DNA from: Spirosoma sp. KCTC 42546
GTDB taxonomy: Bacteria > Bacteroidota > Bacteroidia > Cytophagales > Spirosomataceae
Assembly (NCBI RefSeq): GCF_006965485.1
Contig: NZ_CP041360.1
Location: 4,444,501 to 4,508,500, forward strand
Direction: 5' to 3'
DNA length: 64,000 nucleotides
In this document: piece by piece, positions 44,304-54,829 of the stretch
Numbering within the stretch: the stretch's first letter is position 1
Layout of the letters: every line of letters starts with the position of its first letter
Translations under genes and position numbers: made by a program
Notes under the pieces: model-generated
What the model saw: the letters and a program-made list of their open reading frames with translations, nothing else
Told to the model about the DNA's origin: nothing
Databases searched by the model: none

Positions 44304-44415
44304 TCCGTTTATTAATTTATGGTTGAGCGACAAAATCAGTTTAGTCGCTTCAATTAACCTGTGGTTTTATTTGTCTACCAGGCCGGATCACATTAACAGT
44401 TGCGATCACGACTCA

Positions 44416-45042
44416 TCAGTCGAACTTGACCAAGTCCTTAAAGATCAGTTTACCCCAGCTTTTACCGCGCGCCTGCACAAGCAGTCCGCCTTCCGAAAGT
44501 CCGCCAAGTTGGACAGGTGCAAAACCGAGGTTTTCGGCAAGCGCACCAACCTCCGCTGCTGCGTCGTCATCGTCACTTGCCAGGAACACAACTCGCCTGC
44601 CACCATGAACGGCCGGATCTTGTTCAAGGATGGCAGCGCCCAAATGGTTGAAGCCCTTAACCAGTTTTCCACCCGTGAAGGCCTGCGCCACGACCCTGGC
44701 GGAAGGTTGTCCTCCCAACTGCTCAGGGGGCACGCCGTAAGCATTGGTCACATCGACGATGGTTTTCCCCTGCCAGGTGGGCAGCGCCTTGGCAACATCC
44801 GGGTGCGCGTCAAAACGCACCGCCAAAAAGATGATGTCTGCCTTAACAGCTTCCGTGAGTGTGGTGGGAATGATCGTGGAACCGATCGCGGCCGCATCGG
44901 CTGCAAAGCGTTCCGGGTCGCGCGTGGTGGCAACGGATACCTCGATGCCTTTGCGGGCAAACGCCTTGGCCAGGGCCTTGCCGATTTTGCCGAAGCCGAT
45001 AATGGCGTAGCTTCTTGCTACGTTGTTTTCTGATGTACTCAT
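44416..45042 (-). CDS. NADPH-dependent F420-reductase-like Rossmann protein
   Basis: This is a 208-residue protein with an N-terminal GFGKIGKALAKAFARKG nucleotide loop (about 16-32). Family segments FLAVRFDAHP, DVTNAYG and FLASDDDDAA follow. Such proteins use NADP(H); the partner substrate is unclear and F420 itself is not expected in this phylum. GC content and alanine-rich codon use are higher than in neighbouring genes and resemble proteobacterial homologues, so transfer is likely. It lies between two SDR genes. Confidence 0.8.
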   Translation of the reverse strand: MSTSENNVARSYAIIGFGKIGKALAKAFARKGIEVSVATTRDPERFAADAAAIGSTIIPTTLTEAVKADIIFLAVRFDAHPDVAKALPTWQGKTIVDVTNAYGVPPEQLGGQPSARVVAQAFTGGKLVKGFNHLGAAILEQDPAVHGGRRVVFLASDDDDAAAEVGALAENLGFAPVQLGGLSEGGLLVQARGKSWGKLIFKDLVKFD

Positions 45043-45094
45043 GTTGAAAATCAGTTAATGGCACGAACTTGAACGCGTGCCCGTGTGTACTCAA

Positions 45095-45847
45095 TTATTT
45101 AGACAAATAGGTCATACCGCCATCCACTAGGAGTTCGGCACCCAGCATAAACGAAGAATCATCGGAGGCCAGGAAAACCGCTGTTTTACCAATGTCAGCG
45201 GGTTGCCCGATTCTGCCTATTGGCATGACACCTGCATAGTGTTTTTTTACTGCTTCAATTTGTTCGGCGGGAACAAACTTGTCAAAGGCCGGTGTATCGG
45301 TTGTACCGGGTGTTATGACATTTGCCCTGATCTTTCTATCTAAAAGGTCGCTTGACAATCCTTTTGCTAAAAAGATGACAGCCGCTTTGGCAGCACCATA
45401 CAGCGTAAAAGACGAATAGGCCCGATGCGCGGCATTTGATCCGATAAGAATAATAGAGCCACCATCATTCATATAAGGCAGTGCTTTTTGAACTGTGAAG
45501 TAGACACTCTTCAGGTTGAGATCCATTGCCCTGTCATAGTCGGCTTCGTCAGTATCTGCTACTGTTCCTATTGTTCCACCACCCGCATTGGCTACAATCA
45601 CATCTATTTTACCAAATTTTTCAGCGGTTTCGTTAAACACCCTTTCCAGGTCGGTAAGGTTGGTTACATCGGCATTGATGGCTATAAACGTATCGCCAAG
45701 CAGAGCCGCAGCACTCGCTAACGTTTCCTGATTCCTGCCGACAATAGCGCCTACTGCCCCTTCCTGTTTAAACGCCTGGGCAATGCCCAATCCAATGCCA
45801 CTATTACCACCTGTAATCACGGCAACTTTACTTGTTAGCTTACTCAT
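45095..45847 (-). CDS. Short-chain dehydrogenase/reductase
   Basis: This is a 250-residue classical SDR: TGGNSGIG (about 12-19), VANAGGG (about 85-91), IILIGSNAA with the catalytic Ser, YGAAK (about 149-153), and an ELLVDGGMTYLS end. Its promoter region is shared with the divergent HxlR gene and contains three inverted repeats, so HxlR control is likely. It heads the SDR-F420-type-SDR run. Confidence 0.9.
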   Translation of the reverse strand: MSKLTSKVAVITGGNSGIGLGIAQAFKQEGAVGAIVGRNQETLASAAALLGDTFIAINADVTNLTDLERVFNETAEKFGKIDVIVANAGGGTIGTVADTDEADYDRAMDLNLKSVYFTVQKALPYMNDGGSIILIGSNAAHRAYSSFTLYGAAKAAVIFLAKGLSSDLLDRKIRANVITPGTTDTPAFDKFVPAEQIEAVKKHYAGVMPIGRIGQPADIGKTAVFLASDDSSFMLGAELLVDGGMTYLSK

Positions 45848-45880
45848 TTTTTAGCTACTTTTACATTTGTTTCACAAAGG

Positions 45881-45939
45881 AACTATCAATAGTTTATTTC
45901 TGAAACTATAACAGTTTATTCTGGTTACTATTGGGTAAC
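45881..45939. promoter_or_regulatory. Three inverted repeats, probable HxlR operators
   Basis: AACTATCAATAGTT (45881-45894), AAACTATAACAGTTTA (45903-45918) and GTTACTATTGGGTAAC (45924-45939) lie about one to two helical turns apart in the divergent SDR/HxlR promoter. HxlR regulators bind such palindromes as dimers. Confidence 0.65.
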
Positions 45940-45953
45940 TACAAATTTTAAGC

Positions 45954-46367
45954 ATGAGAGACGACCGCTTTTGCAATGCGAATTGCCCATTTACGAGAGC
46001 TATTGGCACCATTGGTAATAAATGGAAGCCGATCATTATCAATGTAATTGGCACCCGGACCATGCGTTTTGGTCAGTTAGATGCCATTGTACCCCACATT
46101 TCAAGGAAAGTACTGACCGAACAGTTAAAAGAGTTGGAAGAAGACGGCTTATTGGAACGATTGGCCTATAAGGAACTACCGCCAAGGGTAGACTATAAGT
46201 TGTCTGAAAAAGGCTTGGCTTTTTTACCAATTTTAGAAGCCATAAAAGAGTGGAATTTAAAATATGAAGTCTCGCCAATCCACAAAGAGGGTGATTACAA
46301 ATGGAGTAAACTTCCCATTGATGGCTTGCCTAAAAAGACCGGAACTGGCCCATTATCAGTTAGCTAA
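45954..46367 (+). CDS. HxlR-family transcriptional regulator
   Basis: This is a 137-residue winged-helix protein. It has the near-N-terminal Cys of many HxlR proteins (CNANCPFTRAIGTIGNKW, given as NCPFTRAIGTIGNKW) and the recognition segment HISRKVLTEQLKELEEDGL-like helix (about 46-64). The wing is followed by YKLSEKGLAFLPIL. Many HxlR regulators sense electrophiles or aldehydes through cysteines. It is divergent from an SDR operon with shared operators. Confidence 0.9.
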   Translation: MRDDRFCNANCPFTRAIGTIGNKWKPIIINVIGTRTMRFGQLDAIVPHISRKVLTEQLKELEEDGLLERLAYKELPPRVDYKLSEKGLAFLPILEAIKEWNLKYEVSPIHKEGDYKWSKLPIDGLPKKTGTGPLSVS

Positions 46368-46535
46368 AAATGGGTTTGATGGCTGGTCCTATTCCGTAAT
46401 TTGGTCTTTTGCCAGTAGTCAACCAAAGCGGGGAACGCTAACAGGCCGACTCGGCTTTACTATATAGCTTGCCGTGTAGTACGACTAGCCGTAAATCTCA
46501 GGCCTGTTGGTAGCCTGACCAACTAAGATTGTAGC

Positions 46536-47555
46536 ATGGAAATAGGAATAGATAGTTTCGCGTCTGCCATGTATGGCTCCCATACGCTTAGCAGCGTGGA
46601 CGCGATGGAGCAATTACTAGATCGGATTGTTTTTGCGGACCAGGCTGGTCTGGATGTATTTGGTATTGGCGAGCATCATAAAAAGGAATTTCTGGATTCG
46701 GCAACGGCGGTGATACTGGCTGCTGCCGCCGGACGGACAAAACGGATCCGACTGACGAGCGCCGTAAGCGTGCTGAGCACCGCTGATCCCGTGCGGGTTT
46801 ACCAGAATTTTGCCACCTTAGATCTGGTCTCCAAAGGACGAGCCGAACTCGTGGTGGGGCGGGGTTCATCCGTGGAAGCCTATCCGCTCTTCGGGTTTAA
46901 TTTGAACGACTATGATGCGCTGTTTCAGGAAAAGCTGGATTTATTACTAAAAATACGCGATAACGAATTTGTTACCTGGTCAGGGAAGTTTCGCCCGGCC
47001 ATCCAGAACCTGCCCGTCTACCCGAGGTCTGTACAACCTAAACTGCCCGTATGGCTCGGCGTAGGCGGTACCCCTGAATCATTTATTCGGGCGGGCAGCC
47101 TGGGCCTTCCGTTGATGGTGGCCATAATCGGCGGCTATACTGCCCGATTCCGGCCCCTGATCGATCTCTATCGGGAAGCCGGTCGAAAAGCCGGATTTAC
47201 GCCTAACCAATTAACCGTTGGTTTGCACTCACCTGGTTATGTTGCGCGCACCAATGAGCAAGCGATTGCTGAGTATTACCCTGGTTATGCTGAATTATGG
47301 ACGAAACTGGGCCTTGAACGCGGCTGGCCTCCGGTAACAAAGGCTCAGTTCGATTCCCTGATGGGGCCGGAAGGCGTATTAGTGGTTGGCGGACCTGAAC
47401 AGGTTGCCGAAAAACTGATGCGGCACAGTGAAGCCCTGGGGGGTGTTGACCGGTTTACCTTTCAAATGGACAACGCGGGCCTCACCCATTCGCAGTTGAT
47501 GAACGCCATCGAGCTGATTGGCAAAGAGGTTATGCCCCTGATCAAACCGAAATAG
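46536..47555 (+). CDS. LLM-class flavin-dependent oxidoreductase
   Basis: This is a 339-residue luciferase-like monooxygenase fold. It opens MEIGIDSFASAMYG, with the segments GIGEHHKKEF (about 42-51), the RIRLTSAVSVLSTADPVRVYQ core (given as LTSAVSVLSTADP), VVGRGSS (about 105-111) and GVGGTPESF (about 176-184). It uses reduced FMN or F420-like cofactors; FMN is likely here. It is monocistronic, between the HxlR gene and an AraC gene. Confidence 0.85.
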   Translation: MEIGIDSFASAMYGSHTLSSVDAMEQLLDRIVFADQAGLDVFGIGEHHKKEFLDSATAVILAAAAGRTKRIRLTSAVSVLSTADPVRVYQNFATLDLVSKGRAELVVGRGSSVEAYPLFGFNLNDYDALFQEKLDLLLKIRDNEFVTWSGKFRPAIQNLPVYPRSVQPKLPVWLGVGGTPESFIRAGSLGLPLMVAIIGGYTARFRPLIDLYREAGRKAGFTPNQLTVGLHSPGYVARTNEQAIAEYYPGYAELWTKLGLERGWPPVTKAQFDSLMGPEGVLVVGGPEQVAEKLMRHSEALGGVDRFTFQMDNAGLTHSQLMNAIELIGKEVMPLIKPK

Positions 47556-47608
47556 ACATTTCGATAGTAACAAGAAGGGGTAGTCCTGTATCCCGTCAGC
47601 CTGATTCT

Positions 47609-47643
47609 TAAACTAGCTTAAGTTTATTTCTTAAGCTAGTTTA
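47609..47643. terminator. Bidirectional terminator between LLM gene and AraC gene
   Basis: TAAACTAGCTTAAG and CTTAAGCTAGTTTA form a near-perfect 14-bp stem between two convergent genes. Confidence 0.75.
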
Positions 47644-47718
47644 TTGGTCCCCATATACGACTGATCACGTTTGACCGATCGTAAAAATTGGCAGCTTACC
47701 TCCCGTCTGAATTGGACG

Positions 47719-48621
47719 TTAATTGTAGTGGAGCATCCGGTACTCATTGGGTGATTGTCCCACCCGTTGCTTAAATAATCGGATAAAGTGTTGGGGATAT
47801 TTGAAGCCTAATTCATAGGCGACTTGGCTCACCGATTTGCTTTGGTCAAATATGCGTTCTTTAGCCAGATCAATCACCTTCGCCTGAATGTATTCCTGCG
47901 CGGTTTTGCCCGTTTCTTTTTTGATCAGATCCCCAAAATAGTTGGCCGACAAATTCAATTCACCCGCGCAGTAGGTTACGGAAGGTAAGCCGATCGTCTG
48001 TGGTTTGTCGGTCTGAAAATACTCGTTCAACAAGGTCTCGAAGCGTTCCAGAGTACCTTTGTGGGCCGTTTCCCGGGTAATAAACTGCCGATCATAAAAC
48101 CGGGTGCAATACCCCAAAAAGAGTTCAATTGTCGCGACAATCAGCTTTTTACTGTGCTTATCAATGGCATGTTCTAATTCGTACTCGATTTTAGAAAAGC
48201 AATCCATCACAATTTGCCGCTCCCGACCCGATAAATGCAACGCTTCATAGAATTGGTAGCCGAAGAAACTATATTCCTGAATATGTCGTCCCAGGGGTGT
48301 CCCATGAATTAAATCAGCATGAAAAACCAATGCGTACCCTTTGGGCTGATAGGTTTCCCCGTTACTATTTAGACCGGCCACCTGTCCCGGTGCCATAAAA
48401 ACCAGCGTTCCTTCCTGGTAATCATAGGTATGACGGCCATACACCAAATCACCGCATTTGAGATCTTTTAAGAAGATACCGTAAAAGCCAAAATACATCC
48501 GGGAGCCTTGTCGGGGATCGGCCTTAGACAGATCAACGACACTCACCAGTGGGTGAAGGGTTTCATTATTATTGAAGACGTTATAATCGGCAATTGTCTC
48601 GAATCGTCGCAGGGTATCCAT
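47719..48621 (-). CDS. AraC-family regulator 1
   Basis: This protein has 300 residues. An N-terminal cupin-like ligand domain (about 1-170, with YDYQEGTLVFMAPGQV) is followed by a C-terminal double HTH (about 195-300, ending LGFKYPQHFIRLFKQRVGQSPNEYR). It is a close paralogue of the regulator at 49733-50671. It is divergent from an aldo/keto reductase, with promoter module copy C between them, and is a good candidate to bind the module through its two HTH motifs. Confidence 0.9.
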   Translation of the reverse strand: MDTLRRFETIADYNVFNNNETLHPLVSVVDLSKADPRQGSRMYFGFYGIFLKDLKCGDLVYGRHTYDYQEGTLVFMAPGQVAGLNSNGETYQPKGYALVFHADLIHGTPLGRHIQEYSFFGYQFYEALHLSGRERQIVMDCFSKIEYELEHAIDKHSKKLIVATIELFLGYCTRFYDRQFITRETAHKGTLERFETLLNEYFQTDKPQTIGLPSVTYCAGELNLSANYFGDLIKKETGKTAQEYIQAKVIDLAKERIFDQSKSVSQVAYELGFKYPQHFIRLFKQRVGQSPNEYRMLHYN

Positions 48622-48686
48622 AGCACGGTTGGTTATCTACACCAAAATTACCGCATTCTTATCAGCCTACCAGATGGGTAAACATT

Positions 48687-48755
48687 AATCTGTAATAATG
48701 GTAGTAATGTCCGTAATCTATATACCATTCGGGCGAAGAAATGAAGAGACCTTTG
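48687..48755 (+). promoter_or_regulatory. Promoter module copy C, driving aldo/keto reductase
   Basis: A 40-bp block (48687-48726), opening AATCTGTAA and closing TATACC, is followed by exactly 21 bases and GACCTTTG (48748-48755). The gene start is 22 bases further. The block lies between a divergent AraC gene and the reductase. Confidence 0.82.
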
Positions 48756-48768
48756 CCCTGTAAACTAA

Positions 48769-49626
<858 letters not shown>

Positions 49627-49650
49627 TAAAACCCCATAACGGCTACAAGT

Positions 49651-49731
49651 ATGCACAATCCAAAATTGGCCATGCTTGTAGCCGCAGTTGTTCTGTCGGC
49701 TCAGGGAATAGCCCAAAATTTCAAAGTCTGA
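49651..49731 (+). pseudogene. Signal-peptide remnant of a truncated secreted protein
   Basis: A 26-codon frame reads MHNPKLAMLVAAVVLSAQG then IAQNFKV and a stop. It is a complete Sec signal with cleavage after IAQ but almost no mature protein, resembling the start of the cupin at 53763. It lies between an AKR gene and the second AraC gene and overlaps a hairpin (GGCTACAAG/CTTGTAGCC at 49641-49683). It is probably left from a rearranged or duplicated copy of a secreted gene. Confidence 0.45.
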
Positions 49732-49732
49732 A

Positions 49733-50671
49733 TTAATGTACGCTTAGGGCGTTAAATTCACTACCCGCAGACCGACGGTATTCACTGGGCGATTGCCCAA
49801 CCCGCTGCTTAAACAGGCGAACAAAATGCTGCGGGTACTTATAACCTAATTCATCAGCGACTTGAGTGATCGGTTTATTACGGTCATAAAGTCGCTCTTT
49901 CGCCACATCAATCAGCCTGGAATGGATGTACTCCTGGGCAGATCTACCCGTTTCTTTTTTCACCAGATCGCCAAAATAGTTAGCGGACAAATTCAGTTGT
50001 TCAGCACAGTAGCTGACCGATGGCAGGCCATTGTGTTGAGCCATATCGGTTGAAAAATAGTGCGTAAGCAGGGCTTCGAACCGCTCCAGAACGCCCTGAT
50101 AGACATGATTCCGGGTTATAAACTGGCGGTCATAAAACCGGATGCAGTAATCCAGAAAGAGTTCGATATTACTCACAATCAGCTTTTTGCTGTGCTTGTC
50201 GATCGCATGTTGAAGTTCATAGTTGATCTTAGCCAGACAATCCAGGACAATTTGCCGCTCCCGTTCCGACAAATGCAGCGCTTCATTGGATTGATAGCCA
50301 AAAAAGGTGTACTCCTGCATATGTCGTCCCAGCGACGTACCATGGATCAGATCGGGGTGAAAGGCCAGGCCATAGCCTTTCGGTTCTAAAACGTCTTCAC
50401 TACTTTCAATCGTAACCACTTGCCCAGGTGCCATGAACACCAGCGTTCCTTCCTGGTAGTCATAGGTGTTCTTTCCATACCGCAGGTCACCACATTTTAC
50501 TTCTTTCAAAAAGACGGTATAGAAATCCATGGAAAACCCCACGGATTCACTGGACGCCTTCCTTGGGGCTGCTTTTGACATATCAACGACACTCACCAGC
50601 GGGTGTAATGTTTCCTGATTGCTCAGGGCATTGAATGCTCTGATTGTTTCAATGCGGTGCGGAGTATCCAT
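49733..50671 (-). CDS. AraC-family regulator 2
   Basis: This protein has about 312 residues with the same layout as AraC regulator 1: an N-terminal cupin-like domain with YDYQEGTLVFMAPGQV and C-terminal HTH pairs ending LGYKYPQHFVRLFKQRVGQSPSEYR-like sequence. The chosen start is MDTPHRIETI (50671). It is divergent from the AKR at 50935, with module copy D between. The two AraC-AKR arrangements look like products of one segmental duplication. Confidence 0.9.
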   Translation of the reverse strand: MDTPHRIETIRAFNALSNQETLHPLVSVVDMSKAAPRKASSESVGFSMDFYTVFLKEVKCGDLRYGKNTYDYQEGTLVFMAPGQVVTIESSEDVLEPKGYGLAFHPDLIHGTSLGRHMQEYTFFGYQSNEALHLSERERQIVLDCLAKINYELQHAIDKHSKKLIVSNIELFLDYCIRFYDRQFITRNHVYQGVLERFEALLTHYFSTDMAQHNGLPSVSYCAEQLNLSANYFGDLVKKETGRSAQEYIHSRLIDVAKERLYDRNKPITQVADELGYKYPQHFVRLFKQRVGQSPSEYRRSAGSEFNALSVH

Positions 50672-50738
50672 AAGCATGATCGGTTTATCTATCTCAAAAA
50701 TAACGCTTAATCCCTCCCCCCGTTAGTCGGCCAGTCCG

Positions 50739-50807
50739 AATCAGTAATAATGGTAAGTATACCCGTAATCCGTATACCTATCCGGCCAGAAAGCAGCAAG
50801 ACCTTTG
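50739..50807 (+). promoter_or_regulatory. Promoter module copy D, driving aldo/keto reductase pair
   Basis: A 40-bp block (50739-50778), opening AATCAGTAA and closing TATACC, is followed by 21 bases and GACCTTTG (50800-50807). The start codon is 127 bases further on, leaving a long leader that contains the hairpin at 50814-50901. Confidence 0.8.
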
Positions 50808-50813
50808 TCAAAC

Positions 50814-50901
50814 AAAAGGGCATTCGCCTGGTCAACTAAAGCCAGATAGCCCAAACAGGGTGGCAAATATCAACCCTGGCTGGGGTTCCTGATGCCCTTT
50901 T
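50814..50901 (+). promoter_or_regulatory. Leader hairpin with terminator-like end
   Basis: AAAAGGGCAT (50814-50823) pairs with ATGCCCTTTT (50892-50901), followed by TAG. The stem lies inside the leader of the AKR gene and could act as an attenuator or a stability element. No known riboswitch core is recognised. Confidence 0.4.
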
Positions 50902-50934
50902 TAGTACAGTCGTATTCACTTAAAATTACGTTTC

Positions 50935-52026
50935 ATGTCACTTAATTCGTATGTAACCCTGGGTCGATCAGGCCTGCGGGTCAGCCCGCTCTGCCTGGGT
51001 ACCATGACCTTCGGAGAAGGTTGGGGCATTGGCTCATCGCCCCAGGAAGCAGAAGCAATTCTCGCCCGTTATCGGGAGTTGGGCGGCAATTTTTTAGACA
51101 CCTCAAACGCGTATAACAACGGCCATTCGGAGAAAATTATTGGCGATTCGATTGGTCGCGAATCCGCTAAACGCGACCGGATGGTCATCGGGACCAAATT
51201 TGCCAATAACCTGTATCCGGGCGACCCAAACGGAGGGGGTAATGGTACCAAGGCGATTATCGAACAGTGTGAGCAGTCACTGCGTCGGTTGCAAACCGAT
51301 TACATAGACCTGTACTGGATTCACCATTGGGACTGGAACACGCCGGTGGAAGAAACCATGAAAGCCCTCAACAATTTAGTTACGAGTGGCAAAGTGCGTT
51401 ACATCGGTGTTTCCGACACACCTGCCTGGCAGGTAGCGCAGGCCCACACCATGGCCCTGCTACGGGATTGGACGCCGTTTATTGGCCTTCAGATTGAACA
51501 CTCGCTGCTGGAACGGACGGTAGAAGACGAGTTGCTGCCTATGGCCCAGGCGTTGGGAATCGGCGTGACGCCCTGGTCGCCGTTAAAGTCGGGACTCTTA
51601 TCGGGCAAATTCACCCGGACCAATGCGGGCCAAGTGAGTGGCAGTCGTGGCGAAGTGATGGGAATGGTGTCATTGCTGGATGAGAAGGCCTTCACCATTC
51701 TGGACCGTCTGGCCGAACTGGCCGAGACCCATCAGACGACCTCTGCTGCCATTGCGTTGGCCTGGGTAATCAGTCGTCCGGGTGTTACCTCAACTATTAT
51801 CGGTGCCCGAACACTCGACCAATTGACGGCGAATGTTGCGGCCCTGGATATTCGACTTTCGGCGGAGGAGCTAGCCTCGCTGGATCAGCTTTCGACGCCA
51901 CCAGCCATGTTCACCACGATGCAGCAACGAGTCACCAGCAGCTTCCAGCACGGGGGCATATCGGTGAATGGAGTCACGCCCTACGAATACCCGATGACGC
52001 CAAAATCAGACAAGGACCGGTACTAA
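50935..52026 (+). CDS. Aldo/keto reductase (YajO/Tas-like subfamily)
   Basis: This is a 363-residue AKR. It has RVSPLCLGTMTFGEG (about 15-29) and the catalytic Tyr in DTSNAYNNGHSEK (about 56-68). Lys is in GTKFANN, His in YWIHHWDWNTP, and GARTLDQL near the C-terminus is a cofactor element. It is followed after 25 bases by the second copy of the smaller AKR, so the pair is probably one transcript under module D. Confidence 0.9.
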   Translation: MSLNSYVTLGRSGLRVSPLCLGTMTFGEGWGIGSSPQEAEAILARYRELGGNFLDTSNAYNNGHSEKIIGDSIGRESAKRDRMVIGTKFANNLYPGDPNGGGNGTKAIIEQCEQSLRRLQTDYIDLYWIHHWDWNTPVEETMKALNNLVTSGKVRYIGVSDTPAWQVAQAHTMALLRDWTPFIGLQIEHSLLERTVEDELLPMAQALGIGVTPWSPLKSGLLSGKFTRTNAGQVSGSRGEVMGMVSLLDEKAFTILDRLAELAETHQTTSAAIALAWVISRPGVTSTIIGARTLDQLTANVAALDIRLSAEELASLDQLSTPPAMFTTMQQRVTSSFQHGGISVNGVTPYEYPMTPKSDKDRY

Positions 52027-52045
52027 TCATTACAATAAATAGTAA

Positions 52046-52900
<855 letters not shown>

Positions 52901-52920
52901 CAACGTACTGACACACGGTA

Positions 52921-52959
52921 GGCAGAGGATCAGGAATAATTTATTCCAGAGCCTCTGCC
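52921..52959 (+). terminator. Terminator-like hairpin after AKR copy 2
   Basis: GGCAGAGG (52921-52928) pairs with CCTCTGCC (52952-52959), with an inner GGAATA/TATTCC stem. Only a weak pyrimidine tail follows. Confidence 0.6.
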
Positions 52960-53027
52960 TGACGCTTTCCCCTCTTTCTATTTATTGTTCAAAAGTCATC
53001 TCTCAATTCTAAAACACAAACTATTTT

Positions 53028-53411
53028 ATGACAACCAACCCGAATACCGAACAGGAACTGATTACCCTTTCCAAAGACAAGTGGCAGTGGATGGCCGACA
53101 AGAATGTAGACAAGCTAAATGACTTATTCGATGAAAAAGCGATGTTTGTTCACATGGGTGGTAGCTTCGACAAGAGCCGTGAACTAGAGATTATTAAAAC
53201 CGGATTCGTCTGGTACAAGCAAGTGGATATCCATAAAGTGTCGGTCAATATCATCGGTTCAACGGCCATCCTGTTGACTAAAATTACCTTATTGGCGGTA
53301 GTTAACGAGCATGAGATTACCACTGAATTTGAAGTGACGGAAGTCTATATTCAGCAACAGGCAGGTTGGAAATTAGGGGCACTCTCGTTTACCAAGCTAC
53401 TGGTTCCCTAG
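53028..53411 (+). CDS. NTF2-like/SnoaL-type protein, cytoplasmic copy
   Basis: This is a 127-residue NTF2-fold protein: EQELITLSKDKWQWMADKNVDKL (given as ELITLSKDKWQWM, then MADKNVDKL), FDEKAMFVHMGG (about 34-45), and the C-terminal TEVYIQQQAGWKLGALSF (about 102-119). It has no signal peptide, unlike its two paralogues at 54245 and 56882. These domains act as small ligand pockets, dimerisation modules or isomerase-like enzymes; the function here is unknown. The 190 bases between its stop and the next promoter module (53412-53600) hold no evident gene. Confidence 0.8.
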   Translation: MTTNPNTEQELITLSKDKWQWMADKNVDKLNDLFDEKAMFVHMGGSFDKSRELEIIKTGFVWYKQVDIHKVSVNIIGSTAILLTKITLLAVVNEHEITTEFEVTEVYIQQQAGWKLGALSFTKLLVP

Positions 53412-53600
53412 CGCATTTCTCCCATCGGAGTCACTAGTCGATCCATTGATCCTGAGTTCTTTACAAACTATTCTACGACATTGGCCTGGACTGTACTTAG
53501 GATAAATCCAGGAGAATCACCATCAGTAGACGGGCGGTTTCGTGCTGATTGAAAGAACACTAAGTTAAGTTGTCCTACAGTTTGCTAAGCAGTCCACTTA

Positions 53601-53669
53601 AATCAGTAAAACTGGTAGTTATATCCGTAATCTATATACCATTCTGCTGGGTTAAAGGACGGAACTTTG
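53601..53669 (+). promoter_or_regulatory. Promoter module copy E, driving cupin operon
   Basis: A 40-bp block (53601-53640), opening AATCAGTAA and closing TATACC, is followed by 21 bases and GAACTTTG (53662-53669). The cupin start is 93 bases further. Confidence 0.8.
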
Positions 53670-53762
53670 CGGAGTGATTGGTTACAGAGTTAGCAGTCAC
53701 CACAATCCGGCTAGAGTCAACTAGCCGGGGAGCGCGAACTAAACTAATAAAACACCCTAACA

Positions 53763-54233
53763 ATGAATCGTAGACATATCAGTAAACTGATCATGCTGGT
53801 AGCCGTAGCCACACTCTCGACGCAGGCAATGGCACAAAACACCTCCATCTTTCCCAAAGGGGAGCTGGCGACCACCAAAACCCACGTGGGCGATGTCTGG
53901 CTAAGCGAGGTCAGCGGTCCAGACAGCACCTTCGCATTCAGCATTGCACAGGCCGTTTTTGCCCCCGGTGCCCGGCTCGACTGGCATTCGCATCCGGGTG
54001 GACAAATTCTTCTTTTTACCGACGGAGAAGGCTACTATCAGGAACGGGGTAAACCCCGACAAACCCTTCGTAAAGGGCAGATGGTCAAATGTCAACCGGG
54101 TGTGGAACATTGGCACGGAGCCACCCCGACTACGGGTGTTACGTACCTGGCCACCAGTCCGGCAAAAGGAAAAACAATCTGGTTGCAACGGGTGACCGAC
54201 GCAGAATATACGGCCAAAAAAATAAACCCCTAA
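53763..54233 (+). CDS. Secreted cupin-domain protein
   Basis: This is a 156-residue protein with a Sec signal (about 1-24, ending QAMAQN) and one cupin barrel. The metal-site residues are in DWHSHPGGQILLFTDGEGYYQERG (given as DWHSHPGGQILL and TDGEGYYQ) and in PGVEHWHGATP (about 116-126). Such proteins bind metals or small carboxylates; some act as carboxymuconolactone-type or quercetinase-like enzymes. It starts the run cupin, NTF2-like, cytochrome-sugar dehydrogenase, NTF2-like. Confidence 0.85.
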   Translation: MNRRHISKLIMLVAVATLSTQAMAQNTSIFPKGELATTKTHVGDVWLSEVSGPDSTFAFSIAQAVFAPGARLDWHSHPGGQILLFTDGEGYYQERGKPRQTLRKGQMVKCQPGVEHWHGATPTTGVTYLATSPAKGKTIWLQRVTDAEYTAKKINP

Positions 54234-54244
54234 ACGATAAACCT

Positions 54245-54724
54245 ATGCAACGACCAACCGTGGTAAAATCCTTCCTGGCCCTATCCATTCTGGGGTTTTG
54301 TTTTACGCTGCTAAGCGCACAAGCTGCCCGCGCGCAGGCAACGCCGAATTCAGAACAGGAAATCATTGCGCTCTCGAAGGATAAATGGCAATGGATGTCT
54401 GACAAGAATGTGGACAAACTAACAACCTTATTTGACGACAAGTCGATGTTTGTTCACATGGGTGGCAGCTGGGGCAAGGGCCAGGAACTGGATGTAATAA
54501 AAAGCGGAAATATCTGGTACAAGAAAGCGACGGTTCATTCAACGACCTTCCATATGATTGACAATACGGCCATTCTGTTGAGCGACCTCGATCTGGTAGC
54601 CGTCGTAGGCGGCAACGAAGTGGTCAATCCCTTCATGGTGACGGAGGTCTATGTGAAAGAGAACGGCAAGTGGATGTTAGGGCAACTCTCCTTCTCCAGA
54701 CTGATGCGGCCCGTCAAAAACTAG
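54245..54724 (+). CDS. Secreted NTF2-like protein, copy 2
   Basis: This protein has about 159 residues: a Sec signal (about 1-29, ending ARAQ), then an NTF2-like domain nearly collinear with the protein at 53028 (EQEIIALSKDKWQWM, FDDKSMFVHMGG, VTEVYVKENGKWMLGQLSF). I chose MQRPTVVKS at 54245, 11 bases after the cupin stop; a longer frame from 54089 overlaps the cupin gene and is rejected. Confidence 0.85.
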   Translation: MQRPTVVKSFLALSILGFCFTLLSAQAARAQATPNSEQEIIALSKDKWQWMSDKNVDKLTTLFDDKSMFVHMGGSWGKGQELDVIKSGNIWYKKATVHSTTFHMIDNTAILLSDLDLVAVVGGNEVVNPFMVTEVYVKENGKWMLGQLSFSRLMRPVKN

Positions 54725-54829
54725 TCGCATTTCTGCCGTTCGCGCAGAACCAGAGATCATCATGCCTACAGAAATCAGGCTCTCTGCTTTTACTGTGCTC
54801 ATTGTGAGCGAATTTCAATGCTTTATCAG

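Noticed and set aside
54089..54244. Upstream extension of the second NTF2-like gene
   Set aside because: It overlaps the cupin gene in another frame and would bury the Sec signal.
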